A stretch of 64,000 nucleotides of DNA from Dichotomopilus funicola (GCF_033296635.1 NW_026944023.1:62001-126000); one strand, 5' to 3'. Counted from the stretch's first letter, positions 1-11,376 are shown. Notes: generated from the sequence alone by a model not told the origin. Made by a program: numbers and translations.

Positions 1-2228
1 CGGCGCTCGTCGCGGTACTCGCGGTCTTCGCGCGGTCTGGGGACATCGGAGACCGCAGGGATCACAGGGACGGCTGTGGACTGGGCAGCGTCGTCATACC
101 GACCGCTACCCCGCGGCGGATCCCGCCTCGTACCAGTGTCGTACACATGGTCGTCAACAGGGTGGGCAGCCTCGTACCGCCGCGGCTCATCGCGGTACTT
201 CTTCTCCTCCTTCCGCCTGCCGTCATCCTCCTTGCTCCCGCCAACAATGCCGGCGAGTGCCGCGCCCGCCGCAGCACCGACGACAGCAGGCAAGGCCCCA
301 GAGACCACCGCTTCGACTGGGTTCCGCGCCGACCGATCCGAATCGCGGTCACGATCGCGCTTCGACCGTCGCTCGCGGGGACTGCCGTCCTGGACATGTT
401 GCGGGATCTGCTCACGCGGTTGCTCACGCTGCTGCTCACGCTCCACCGCAACGCCGCGCTGCTCCTCCAACACGCGCGGTGAAACGGGCACTCTCGGCTT
501 CGGCGCCTGGATCGGGACCGTCTCGGGCCGACTCGAGTACAACACGCTGTCCCGTTCTCTATCCCGCTCCCGGTCCCGATCCCGGTCTCTGTTCCTATCG
601 ACATCCCGTTCACGTTCACGTTCTTGGGTTCGCTCCCGGACCCGCTCTCTATCCCGGCGCGTCGGCGTAGACGGACCAACAACCGGACCCGCAACCGGGA
701 CCGCATCAAACCGGGACGCGTCCGTCGTAGGAATAGGATAGACCTCCCGCAACGGCCCGGCCTCGATGGAAGCGCTATGGGGCGGGGGGATAGGGTCATG
801 CTGAAGGTGAGGATGATGCAGCGGCTGGGAGGACTCCGAGGGCTGTGAAGGAACTGCAGCCTCCGGGTACTCGTTGAACCCGCAGGGGGTGTTGATGAAC
901 CCCCGCAGCGAGTTAACGGGGCCGAACATGGCCGGGTCGACCGCCGAGCTCTTGCGGCGCGGGGGACGGATCGATTCCGGAGGGGGCTGGGAGATGATCG
1001 TTGGCGCTGTGGGCGTCATCACACTCTGCGGCTGGCCGTGAGCCTGGCTGCCGCTGTGAGGCGGTCGCTGTGTGGTCGACACTAAGCTCTGGTCCGAGAA
1101 CCGGGGCATCGACCCATACGCGAGCGCCGAATCGTCCGAGTCATTGTTATGGTCATCCGACGACGTGAAATCTGAGTCCGAGTCCGACGCAGACTCCCAC
1201 TCGGGATCCGTCTCGTCGTGTTGATGGCGCTGCGGCCGGGAAGGCCCGAGACCACGGGAAGACGACGGGTGGCCGTGCGAGCCCTGGCGGTGGAACTCGG
1301 ACAGGGCCGCGGCCGCCGCAACCATCCGTGACGGCCGCTTCTTGCCCGCGCGTTCCAGGTCTCGGTCGTTTTCGGCCCGTGCCAGATCGGACAGCCGGCG
1401 ACCCAGCGCTAGGATCTCCTCGTCCGTCTGTGCCCGCTGCAGCGCCGGCCGGCCATCAGGGCCAAACAGCGGGTCCTCCTCCGGTCGGCCCTGCTGCGAC
1501 GGCTGATCACGGGAATATTGTTGGGAATACTGCTGAGGGTACTGCTGAGCCTGAGGGTATTGCTGGGGATATTGCTGGGGTTGTTGCGGAGGATATTGTT
1601 GGGGGTATTGCTGAGGAGGGTATTGTTGAGCATAATTCTGAGACGGGTTCGGGGGGTATTGCTGTTGCTGCTGCGGCTGCGGCTGCTGATTGTAATACGA
1701 GCCATATCCGTACCCGTCGTACGACTCCCGCTCACGCTGCCTCTCAAACGACGACCTGGACATATAGCCCGCGCCATAAGCCAGGTCGCTATCAAACGAC
1801 GACGACGACGCGTTCTTCTTGCGGAACGACCGCCTCTTCTTGACCTTCTTCACCGACGATGATGCAAAGAACGACCGGATGCCGAACCGGCTCTTGCGCG
1901 AAATGTCCACCAGCGAAGATGTCGACGACGAGGACGAGGACGAGCTGGAGTTAGCCCGGCCCCGCGCCCGGCGGTACGACGAAGAGGCGTGCGACGACAA
2001 CGGCTTCGGGGTCGGACCGGGGGGCGGCCCGGCGCGAGGCGTCGTGTTCTGAGACCCAGCGGGAAGAGAAGGAGGGTGAGGAGGAGGATGAGCAGCAGTG
2101 GTACCAGTGGCAGTACCAGTGGGTGATGTCATGACGGCAGCGGCGACGGCAGCAAGCTGCTCTCGGGACTGACGACGCTCTGCGCGCCGCCGCCGCGTGC
2201 TCTCCGGGCTGCGGCGACGGTCTCTCAT
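1..2228 (-). CDS. Low-complexity scaffold-like protein, 5' part only
   Basis: One uninterrupted frame runs from an ATG at 2228-2226 to the left edge (742 codons, no stop), so the C-terminus lies outside the window. Read directly: a basic N-terminus (MRDRRRSPESTRRRR), a Ser-rich stretch, a Gln/Tyr/Pro block of YPQQ-type repeats at about residues 179-242, an acidic Ser/Asp patch near residues 340-365, an Arg/Glu/Asp dipeptide tract at about 525-562, and a glycine-zipper-like hydrophobic segment containing GAAAGAALAG near residue 655, followed by more charged sequence. No enzymatic domain is visible. Large low-complexity proteins of this style are common in Pezizomycotina; some are organelle tethers or membrane-associated scaffolds, but I cannot assign this one. 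Frames overlapping it on both strands are shadows created by the repeats. An upstream intron cannot be excluded, although the start context is plausible. Confidence is high that the frame is coding and nil for a specific function. Confidence 0.75.
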   Translation of the reverse strand, partial: MRDRRRSPESTRRRRAERRQSREQLAAVAAAVMTSPTGTATGTTAAHPPPHPPSLPAGSQNTTPRAGPPPGPTPKPLSSHASSSYRRARGRANSSSSSSSSSTSSLVDISRKSRFGIRSFFASSSVKKVKKRRSFRKKNASSSSFDSDLAYGAGYMSRSSFERQRERESYDGYGYGSYYNQQPQPQQQQQYPPNPSQNYAQQYPPQQYPQQYPPQQPQQYPQQYPQAQQYPQQYSQQYSRDQPSQQGRPEEDPLFGPDGRPALQRAQTDEEILALGRRLSDLARAENDRDLERAGKKRPSRMVAAAAALSEFHRQGSHGHPSSSRGLGPSRPQRHQHDETDPEWESASDSDSDFTSSDDHNNDSDDSALAYGSMPRFSDQSLVSTTQRPPHSGSQAHGQPQSVMTPTAPTIISQPPPESIRPPRRKSSAVDPAMFGPVNSLRGFINTPCGFNEYPEAAVPSQPSESSQPLHHPHLQHDPIPPPHSASIEAGPLREVYPIPTTDASRFDAVPVAGPVVGPSTPTRRDRERVRERTQERERERDVDRNRDRDRDRERDRERDSVLYSSRPETVPIQAPKPRVPVSPRVLEEQRGVAVEREQQREQPREQIPQHVQDGSPRERRSKRDRDRDSDRSARNPVEAVVSGALPAVVGAAAGAALAGIVGGSKEDDGRRKEEKKYRDEPRRYEAAHPVDDHVYDTGTRRDPPRGSGRYDDAAQSTAVPVIPAVSDVPRPREDREYRDER

Positions 2229-5200
2229 CGTCGCAGCAGACCGTACGGACTGTGCAAAAACAATGTCACGATTTCTTCACGGCCCATTCATTCGTTTTTT
2301 TCTTCGTTATGGAGGTATTCCGGCGTGTGTTTTGGGGTGTAATTATTTCGTTGCGTGTGGGCGTTTTGTGTGTGCTACGCGCAATACGCGATCGGGTATC
2401 AATGGCGTCGAAAATGCGCTTGCGCGCCGGTGGGCGTTTGGCTCGTGGAAATCCGTTACTGCGTGATGTCTTCGTTTGTTCACGTCTTGTCTTGCTGGTG
2501 TTTTGTTGTTTGGTTGACCAGGGTTAAAGGTGCGACGGGGGGCTGGGGTCGGATTCTCGATCCACAACCAAACACAACCCACAACCAAGCCGAGCCAGCG
2601 CGCCAAACTGCTTGCTCGTCGATGGGCTCTCCTCCTTGCACACAGCAAAAGTTGGCCCCAGCGGCTCGCGAGCCTGGAGCCCGCCAAGATCGAGAACCGA
2701 CAAGGGTTACAAAGTGAAGGGGGAAAGCGCGGGCGGGGCATGCCAGGGTTCCTTCCAGCTCCCCCCCAGCAACCACACGCCAGCCGTCCGAACTGGTGAG
2801 CAAAGCCGACAAGCTCTCTCTGAGAGAAAGTGCTTTCGGTGCTTGCTGACCTCGACTCCACTTTTCCGGCCCGAGCCCGACGCCTCACTGGACTGTTGTT
2901 CTTCTTCAGCTGGGATGGAAGCTGCAACCAAACCCGACCCGGAGCTATCATTGGACGAACCCTCTCGGCCGGCAGGGTTCACCTCCCCACATCTGGCCCG
3001 TCCACACACCTCTCACCAACTTGGTCGCCGCCGTGGCCGCCCCCGCCAAGTTGTCGCCCTCCAAGTGCCTTCGTTCTCTCTCAACACGCCAGGAGCTCGG
3101 TCGAATCACGGGGCGCCGCCGTATCTCGAACTTGCGAGCTCGCAGGACAGCCGGCAGCAAGACCACGCAATGCGCCATCCACACCGCCGGGCCAGTTGCC
3201 GGGCTCCCTTCCGTTTCTCTCGGTGTATGTCTCGACGACGCAGTTATTGCATTGGTTGATCTCTCCGTATATGTTCCATCTCTTGTCTCTGTGGTCCTCG
3301 GTCCTCAACCGATCCATTTTCCTGCATTCATTCCCGACAAGGCGGAGACAAAAAAAAGGCTGTCGACATTACACAGCAACCTAAACCCTCCTCCCTCAAC
3401 TACCTCGCATCCACGTGTCAGTCTAGAACTCAAGGTTTCGCCCGCTTTCCATCCCCATCGCCCTGTGCCTGTGTTGAACTCTGCAGCAAGCTTGATGATT
3501 TGATTCTCGCCTCCCAAATCACCTGTCAAAAGACTTTGACGGGCTCACCCGCTCGCCTTGCATGAGGCCAACTGGGCAATCTTGCAATGACTTGCGCCCA
3601 TTCCGGCTTGGTGCAGTCGGAGGGTCTGCAGGATGGCGCGCCCATCCAAGTTGGCGCTCCATGAGTGGCTCAGAATGAGCCTCATGGCCCGCTTTCTTTG
3701 CCCCCCGACACCCTCTGACCGTCCCGGCCCAGAAGAGCCGCTCAGTGTGTGATATTGCAAACCGGTAGCACGGTCGGATGACGGCCGGCGGTCATTGCCT
3801 TGTTTCGAGATCTACTACATGCAAAGATGCCTACCTTCTTTCCATGAGCCTCACGATCGGGCTATCCTCTATCATCAGGCGAGAATACATAAACGGGAGT
3901 CAAAGGGCGGGATGCCATTCCGATATGTCCAACTACAACAGAGGTCGCCGCCTCATAAATGAGATTGGGCTCGTCCTACCTCAAATCCAAACTTGTTTTA
4001 ATGCCAGCTGTAGAGACGCGCACACTTTCGCCACCGCGCCGAGACGGGAGCATCAGACAGACTTGCATAAACGGCGAAGTGACAACAGCAAACGGACGAG
4101 CGTAGTTTGACCGGGGTCCTCCAATACCCCGAGAGCTCAACTGGTATGCCTCCCATCACCCAATGCCCAGGAAGCCATCGTGCTATTTTTCGTTACCTCG
4201 TGGAGGCTTAAACCACAGCGGTTCCCCCTTAAGGGGCCGTTTGCAGCCAGTCAAAGGGGGTAGATGGGTTGGGAAGAGTCCACAGTAGGGTAGAGTTGGG
4301 CATTTCGTCCATTTCATCGAGGTTACACGGCGCCTATCTCGGGTAAGAGCCGTATGGTCTACTATGTAACACAGCGAGAGTGTACCAGGCCCGGGAGTGA
4401 CGTTACAGGATGGCGTGTGTGGCGATATTCCTCTTATATGCTCACCATCGATCACCAAAGCGCAGGGGAGTTGTTGTGCCGTCACGGTAGCCTACAGATC
4501 ATGTCTCGGCGGGAATCCGTAAATTAAACGATACAACTCGATCTCTCCACGGTTAGGACACAAAGTCGGGGGGCAAATAAGGGAAAACGGGCCACAGAAC
4601 GATCATGGCGCTTAAAATATCGATTTGACGTTTGAACGGTGCTTCTTGTTGAAGCTAACCGTAAAGCCCCTGGATAGCATCAACACTCAAGATTGACTCC
4701 TCCGTAACTGTCAAACCTATTCACCCACGTGAACCCTCTTTGTTCTTAAGGGAAAGAACCAATGTGCTAGTCTCTGGGGAAAAGCGACATCATCCTACTA
4801 GGGAATGTCTTCTAAAAGGGCGAAGTGTCAAAAATAACATGATACAATGAAAAAGGAAAAAGGAAAAAGGAAAAAGGCCACCAAGGACAAATTTCTTAAT
4901 TGCACGGTATTTAAATCTCTCTTTACTGTGGCAGAAATATTACCGGAAATATTAGGACGTGGTGATGCGGTTTTAATAAATAAAAAGGGCCAGACATTTT
5001 ACAAGCCATGTTGAGGTATTAAAAGCAATCTTAAGGTCACGAAGCGGCCACCTGTAGATTAAGACGGTCATTTTGAACGGACAAGATAATTACATTTACT
5101 ATAAGCCGAGGGCCTTCCAGACAAAACTTTCGTAAATAATCCATCACCTATAATTCCTCAAGTCGTTTTGATAGACTTTCACTTAGCAGTCTTACAATTA

Positions 5201-6016
5201 TTTTATTTCCATCAACCATGACAAATACATTTACTCAACATCCTAGGATATCATGCTCATGGTATCTTGAGAAACCCATTTTTTATCGGCTCAAACGGGT
5301 CACTCGAACAGCAACTCAGCCAACTAAGCCAAACATTGAAACTAAGCCAAGTAGGTCCATCGTCGTTATGTTGTGCTCGAGGGGAAAAGGTCCAAGGTCA
5401 ATAATAAAAACGAAAAGAAAAGTCTAATTACCGGTGCTAGATAAAACAACATGCAATGAGAGGCTCGAGGTGGCGTCCTTCATCAGTTACCTCAACTCCG
5501 CTTCTACAAAACACGACCGCTTGTTTATCACTCACTCACATCACCGTGCCACTCCCAGCGTTGCTTCATGTCATGGACATATGTTCATGAAATCATGTAT
5601 GTAATAACCCCTCTTCTTAGTACAGCACCCAGAACAAAACATGAATTGCCCATCTATCTCGCTGCTAAAATTCCGATGACAGCAGCGTTGACTGAAAAAT
5701 ATTTCTCACTCTCGAACAAAAAAATAAAGACAAGCGAAAAGAATGAACTAGACAATTGACAGGGACCAGGTAGTTACTCAGTTTCATCACAAGATCATAA
5801 GCATCTCTTTGTAAACCGTCATGTTATGTACGTATGTATGCATGAAATGGCCGTATATACATTGCCCATCACCATCAAACTCAAATATATATACCCGAAG
5901 TTCTGATGATCCCATCCCAAATCTTTCCCAAAAAAAACGCTTTACATTTTCCAAATCCCCTGCACCGGCCCATCTATACATCTCTTCTCTCACCCATCGC
6001 CCTGCGCTCAATCTAT
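2229..6016. other. Gene-free interval
   Basis: No convincing gene is seen. Overlapping open frames at 2250-3500 lie on both strands, carry no family motif and show no consistent splice structure. From about 4600 to 5990 the sequence turns clearly AT-rich with many TA steps and poly-A/T runs, unlike the GC-rich flanks. A small (GAAAAAG)n tract lies at 4849-4878. The interval must include the 3' flank of the cellobiohydrolase gene and the promoter of the gene at the left edge. Confidence 0.5.
4849..4878. repeat. (GAAAAAG)n short tandem repeat
   Basis: About four tandem copies of a seven-base purine unit are read directly. This is a simple microsatellite inside the AT-rich block. Confidence 0.85.
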
Positions 6017-7617
6017 TTAAGCAGCAGTGAAGGTGGAGTTGATGGCACCAACCTTGATGTTGGAGTAGATGACGTAGGCATCCGGGTGCGCGGCCTCGAC
6101 GGTCTCCGGCAGACCGTCAGCGGGGTCGCAACGGCCACGGGCGACACCGGGGGCGGTCGGGTCGGCGTCGGTGGGGTAGTTGCTGTCGAGCCAGTTCATG
6201 GAAACGGCACTGGAGGGGGTGTAAGTTAGAATAAATTATATGAAGTTGTAGGGAGAGAAGGGGGTTCTTACTGGTCATCCCAGATGGAGAGGACGAGGAC
6301 CATCTTGGTGAGCGACTTGCCCATACCAGCAAGGCCGCCGACGGTCTTGAAGTAGTTGTTGTCGCCAAAGGCGGTCTTCTGCTGCTCGCAGTACTCCTCA
6401 GTGATCTCGTTGGTGGCATCGATGCCGTCGATGACGGTGAGCGAGTTGGGGATGACGGTGCCGTCCTGGACGTAGAAGCGCTTGATGGCCGAGAGGCTGC
6501 CGGTGTCAGTGCCGTCATCGGTGATGAACTGGGTCACCACGGTAATGGGCTTGGCGGTGTCGACGGTCGAGCCGGGGCCGTAGAAGGACTGGTCGCCCAT
6601 ACGGTAGCTGTTGAAGTCGCAGCCATCTGTATCATTGTTAGTCTTGCATTCATGCGTTCCTAGTGCGCTTCCTTCCCCGTGTGTGGTAAAGAAAGGATAC
6701 CAGACGTACCCTTGTCGCAGATACCGGCGTAGCGGCTGTCACCAGCGCCGCAGTCCGCCTCGCTCTCGCAGCGGGTCTGCTCAGTGACGGAGCAAGGGTG
6801 GGGAGTGTAGGCGGTGGCATCCGAGTTGGCCTCCCAGATGTCCATCTCCGCGCAGCAGGAGCCGTACTTGCCGGCACCCGAGTTCTCGTCGCTGCCGTCC
6901 CAGCCCTCGGAGTTGGCCTCGCCGTTGATGAACTTGATGTCCTGGGGGCACTGCGAGTCGCAGTAGCCGGTGCCGTAGGCGGCACCAGCCTTGTTGCCCT
7001 CGAAGCGGGACAGACCACCATCCTCATCCATCTCGGAGAAGTAGACGGCGCCGTTAAGGCCGCAGGGGAGGTTGGAGACATCGACGTCCAGGGTGAACTC
7101 CTGGTTGAGGAGGTTGAACAGGCGGTACTTGTCCTCCGAGGCGAGAAGGTAGACACGCGAGCCGACGTTGGCGCCGTCAGCGTTGGAAGTGACGAAGTTC
7201 AGGCGGAGAGCACCAGTCTCGGGGGTCGTGATGCCGTAGGTGGCCTCATAGTCGGCACCGTCGATGGCGCAGTTCGCAGCGCACGTCGCGCCATCCGGGC
7301 ACGCCGTCTCGTTCCAGGCGTTGCCGGTGTAGCAGTTGGTGTAGCCGTCAGTGACGTGAGTCCAGCGCCAGTTGGCCTACACAAAGTTAGATCGTGTTTT
7401 TCATTCAGATGTTGCTGTCCTTGGATGTTATATATCTTGGCGAGGGAAATGGGAGACTCACATCAAGGACAGCGGTGGTGTCCTCAGTCGTGCAAGCGCC
7501 AGCCGCCGTGCACACCTGGATAGGGAGCGAGGGGTGAGTCTCAGCAGTCAGGGTTCCGACCTGCTGGCCAAGCACGAGGCTGGCGAAAGAGAGAGCGGTG
7601 GCGACCTTGGTGTACAT
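6017..7617 (-). CDS. cbh1: GH7 cellobiohydrolase without CBM1
   Basis: A secreted glycoside hydrolase family 7 enzyme of the cellobiohydrolase type, which releases cellobiose from cellulose chain ends. Exons are 7462-7617, 6711-7376 plus base 6710, 6272-6626 and 6017-6209; introns are 7377-7461 (85 nt), 6627-6709 (83 nt) and 6210-6271 (62 nt), giving 456 aa. Residues 1-17 form a signal peptide, and the mature chain starts QQVGTLTAE. The catalytic E-x-D-x-x-E motif is EMDIWE (Glu229, Asp231, Glu234, precursor numbering). Other family motifs seen are NWRWTH, YGTGYCDSQCP, GCDFNSYR and LVLSIWDDH. The chain stops after the catalytic core at INSTFTAA, so there is no Ser/Thr linker and no CBM1. An oddity is SLPIQVC near residue 30, where the family usually has a Trp-containing SLTWQ(K/R)C. 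The protein is strongly acidic. Induction by cellulose and carbon repression are expected from the family but are not demonstrated here. An endoglucanase is less likely given the overall match to cellobiohydrolases. Confidence 0.95.
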
Positions 7618-10600
7618 GGTGGGCAGACTCTTGAGGTTGTCTTGGACGAGAGAAGTGAAGACTGGGGATGCATCTTTCTTCTTTCCGATCTCAACGGGGG
7701 GGACCGCTTCCCTCTTATACCAACGACGGGATCGTTCACGATGGGCGGTTTCTCCCCCGGATCGTCTCTCGAGTTACTCTGTTGATCCACGGAACCTGGC
7801 AGACGGCAATGCGCATGGGACTGGGGAGCAGAGAGTGGGGAGACACCCGTGCTGGTCGTATTCCGATCGTGCCTCCTTGTTGGAGGTTGCCACACCCGCT
7901 CACGGCTGAACGCGTGCCGCATCACAGGCATCAGCAACCTTGAACAACCTTGACCTGTGGTCGTCGGGCACGCCGCAAGGCCAAGACGCCCGCCTTCCCA
8001 CTCTTTTCGCCAGGGGCGGCCATCGCTTGCAGCCCCGGACGTTGTTGCGCCGGGGGCTCGACACGGGACGATCTCCCGGGCCCTCGGTCTTGCTGTGGAG
8101 GGCGGCGAGCGGGTTTGAAGAGGGCCTGATGGAGCCGTGAGAGGGAGCACAGAGAGCGCGTCGGCATCCAGGATCACTCTCATCAGGCTCTCGTTCGGCA
8201 TGATGCCCCAGACGGAATCCTCCAAGCCCCACGCCAAAATCGCCGGCCCCCACTCACCCCCATCTGGGGTGTTCCCCTCCAACCCCAACTTTCTCTCCTC
8301 CGTCTCCCCACTTCCCCAAACACTGGCGGGCTTTCGCTGCCGATCACCAGACGCATCGGGAGAGCCGGTTGTGAGTTCAACACCAGGCTTCCAGGGGCAA
8401 TTGGCCGAGTCCGGCGAACCCTGTGCGATGCTGGGATGCTTTGCTTGGTTGCCAAGCTGTTGTCGTCGACACAGAATGGGCGGATTCGGGAGCCGGAGGT
8501 GAGGCACCGAGCTCGACCGGTTAAGCTCATGATCGGCATCACCAAGAGACGGGCTGGAAAATCTTGAAACCCTGCTTGCGTCTGGGCATGCCCGCCGGAG
8601 CAACATGACCAAGATGCGGCGCTGGATTCCAGTGAGATGTTGTTCGGTGTCCCAGACGATTGGTCGCAAGAATGAGCCGCAAATTTTGGTTTCCCGGATG
8701 CAGGAACACTGCCAATGCACTCGCCCGGTTCTTGGAGAGCCGCAAGTTCATCTGAACGTTGACCCGGATTCGAGGGTTTGGAGTCTGATCGCACAGGGTT
8801 GACTATTGGACAAGTTTTCCCAAGTTTGGATGGAAGCCTTGGGGGGCAATTCTTCCACAATTCTCGTCAGCCTTGAGCCAGCCGCCCTGCGGTCCATCAT
8901 GTCGTCGGCGGCTCGCTCCCTGCATCATCTTGCTCGAGCGGGTTTCCTGCAACTCGCTTGTCGGCAGACGTCCCCCGTCCCGGCCACCGGCTGAAGAGGC
9001 GTTTGCGGGGCCCCAAGGGGCAAAGCACACGGGGAAGATGAAGGGGGGAGGGGGGACTCGGGGCAAAAGCGACGAATCCACGGGGCGGGTTGATGAACCG
9101 CACGAACCGCATGCCGCCGTGTTGGCGCTGGGATTTGTGGGAACTCCTCCTCTGTCGTCGTGTTTGGGCGGGTTGTGGGAAAAGGTTTGGAGTTTGGTGC
9201 GCACTGCGGAGCACATAACGGTCCAAGGCTGCCTGTGGATTGGTTCCTGGAGGCCTTGGCCCGGCAGAACGTCCATGGAAGGTCCAAGGAACTCCCTCGC
9301 GCCTGCCGATCACTGCCGTGAAACAGCCACTTCACCCGCGCCAAGTCCCATGGGCCCATCCGTCAGCATGGGGCTTCCTCTTGATCTAACTGTTCTTGGA
9401 CACTCTGGGCGCCCTTTCCCGTGCTCGCCCCTGCCGCTTGCTTGGGACACTGCATCCTGCGTCTTCCTTGTTGTTCTCCTTGGGGATTTGTTTCTTTCTC
9501 GAAGGCTTCTTTGGAGATTGCATGCAGAAGGGAAGGAGGGTGGGTTGGAAGGAAAAGGAGAAGATCATCGAGGTGCCGGCCAAGACGGATGCACGATGCG
9601 AATTGCCAGACAAGCCCCATCGAAACACGACCATAGCCAAGCGCCGAACACCACTTCAGACGTCGAAACAAGCCCGCCCAGGCAAGACATCCCGCGGTAT
9701 CCTTTGCGAAGGGACGCGGCAGGGAAATCTGGAAGAAGGCGGGAAAAATCACGGACAGAGTATACCGAGCCAGATCTCATGCCAAACCGGCGAGTAACTC
9801 GGCCTTTTCCAATGCTCAACTGGCCGGCCGCCGCTTTGGACGGAAAGCAAACCTCAGGAGCAAGCCCGTGCTTGATCTCCCAACTCAACAACATCCACAT
9901 CAACAAACACCACCACATATCATGATCCATCGTGATCCTTGGGGCAAACCCGCAGGCAGAAGCGGAGAGAAAGAGGGGAGTGGTACTCGGGACACGGCCG
10001 AGGAGATTCGACGGCAGAAACCCCGTCTTTTAAACTTTGTCGGCGCCGCGATCTCTGTTGCTTCGATGCGGGTGTGTGGATGTGTCGGCACAGGCGGACG
10101 CAGCGTAAATCTGGGGGAGGTGAGCTTGCGCCTTGGTGATCTTCCATCACGCCTTATCGCTCGAACCCACTTGGCAACAGCGGGATAAATGCCTCAGGAC
10201 AGGGGGCGGTAATGGCTTTACTATGTAAATTCATTGATAAGGTGCCGTGTCAGACCACCCGTCGTCTCTGTTGTTGGTGGTTGATCTCTGATGTTGACTT
10301 CTTGCGTGGTGACAAACCCCTTCGCGACACTCAACATTCAACAACAAACCACCGTCGTTCTCATTCAGCCTCAGTCATCGAAAGAACGTTGAGCCTCAGG
10401 GCTTGGCGCCCGCGTCCAAATTCTGGTGACCCGGTTTGAAGGACTGTCGATCGATCTCAACTTGTTCGCTGGGGTTGCGCTTAAACTTGGGAATCAATTT
10501 ATTTGCAGCACGCATCCTGTCTGAAAGGAACTTACCCCAATTCTTGGGTTAATTGTTGCCCCGCCAAGACCGCACAGCGCCTTCTAGAAGGACTCGAAGA

Positions 10601-11264
10601 ATGTTCTCTGCGGCTTGGAATCGAGATCGATGAAACGATAACACAAGAATCAATTTGCACGGTAATTGTGCTGCATCAACGTTACTTTTTTGGCGTTTCT
10701 CCAATTCGTTCCCGCGCGCCTGGTTATTAGGACACAGAGTTCGAAACTCGGCAAACTGTAACCCTTGTTTCTTTCATTGCTTCGTAAGAGAATGAGTTTA
10801 GACTTGGCTGGTAAATGCTTTGACTGGATGTTGTGGTCAAGTTATTCAGTAAACTCGGGCAGTTCCAGACAAGACTGTATTGTACCCTTGTTTCTCGGGA
10901 CTAGGTAACTGCAAGGGCAACTTAGTAAAAGGCGAAGCTAGCGCAGTACTTTCTATGCTAATTGCAATTAGATTCCGTTATTACTTTCAACTGCGACTTT
11001 CGTCAACAACTTACTTGGTGTTTGGGGTGGTACTCGACTTGGAGTACCTTGAATTGACAATTGAAACTAACCACAGGTATAAAGCCATAGTTGGATGTGG
11101 GAGACAAAATGAAGAAACAAAAAAATAAATGAAGAAACTAAAAAAAAGGGAAGAAATAAAAGGAACAAATGAAGCAACAAAAAAACGGAACTGTTAAAAG
11201 CAGACTCAAGAAGCTCAAAACCAAGGCCCATCCCCATCCGGAGGGATAAACGTTGGAAGTTACG
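7618..11264. other. Gene-free interval, cbh1 upstream region
   Basis: No gene with recognisable motifs is seen. The proximal part is the cbh1 promoter. Two long open frames occur, one on each strand (minus 7548-8720, plus 8873-9925), but neither starts with ATG and neither resembles a known family. From about 10.4 kb the sequence becomes more AT-rich. At 11106-11190 it holds an A-rich tract with three imperfect copies of AATGAAGMAACWAAAAAA. Confidence 0.45.
7714..7719 (-). promoter_or_regulatory. TATA-like box of the cellobiohydrolase gene
   Basis: TATAAG reads on the minus strand about 97 bases upstream of the cbh1 ATG, a normal distance for a fungal TATA element. A CCGGGG hexamer fitting the CreA/Cre1 SYGGRG consensus lies upstream at about 7754-7760; that consensus is short and may occur by chance. 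Confidence 0.45.
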
Positions 11265-11376
11265 AAAAACCTTGTTATCGGTTTTTGCTCCGCCGACCTG
11301 GGGATCGAACCCAGAGCCATTTCGATTTACGACGGTAGTGGCGGGACCCTCCTCCCAATGCCGCTGAGCTAAACCG
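11265..11376 (-). ncRNA. Degenerate tRNA-like Pol III-type unit
   Basis: On the minus strand there is an A-box-like TAGCTCAGCGG at 11371-11361, then a good B-box GGGTTCGATCCC at 11312-11301 inside a perfect T-arm (stem CTGGG/CCCAG, seven-base loop), then a run of five T at 11269-11265 that could end Pol III transcription. The seven bases before the A-box (AACGGTT) do not pair with the bases after the T-arm (GTCGGCG), and I could not fold a normal anticodon arm. A functional tRNA is therefore unlikely. Instead the ends are complementary to each other: CGGTTT..GCTC at one end and GAGC..AAACCG at the other. It may be a decayed tRNA, a tRNA-derived repeat or a separate small RNA. Confidence 0.4.

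Noticed and set aside
62..799. Minus-strand frame of 245 codons rich in Arg/Ser and Gly/Thr
   Set aside because: It is a shadow of the true minus-strand frame of the edge gene, produced by the RE/RD-coding repeat; the true frame is open over the entire 2228 bases.
1328..1862. Plus-strand frames of 171 and 114 codons with Leu/Gly-rich repeats
   Set aside because: They are antisense readings of the YPQQ repeat block.
2343..3503. Several overlapping frames of 150-215 codons on both strands
   Set aside because: No start context, motif or splice structure, and the composition is unlike the real genes.
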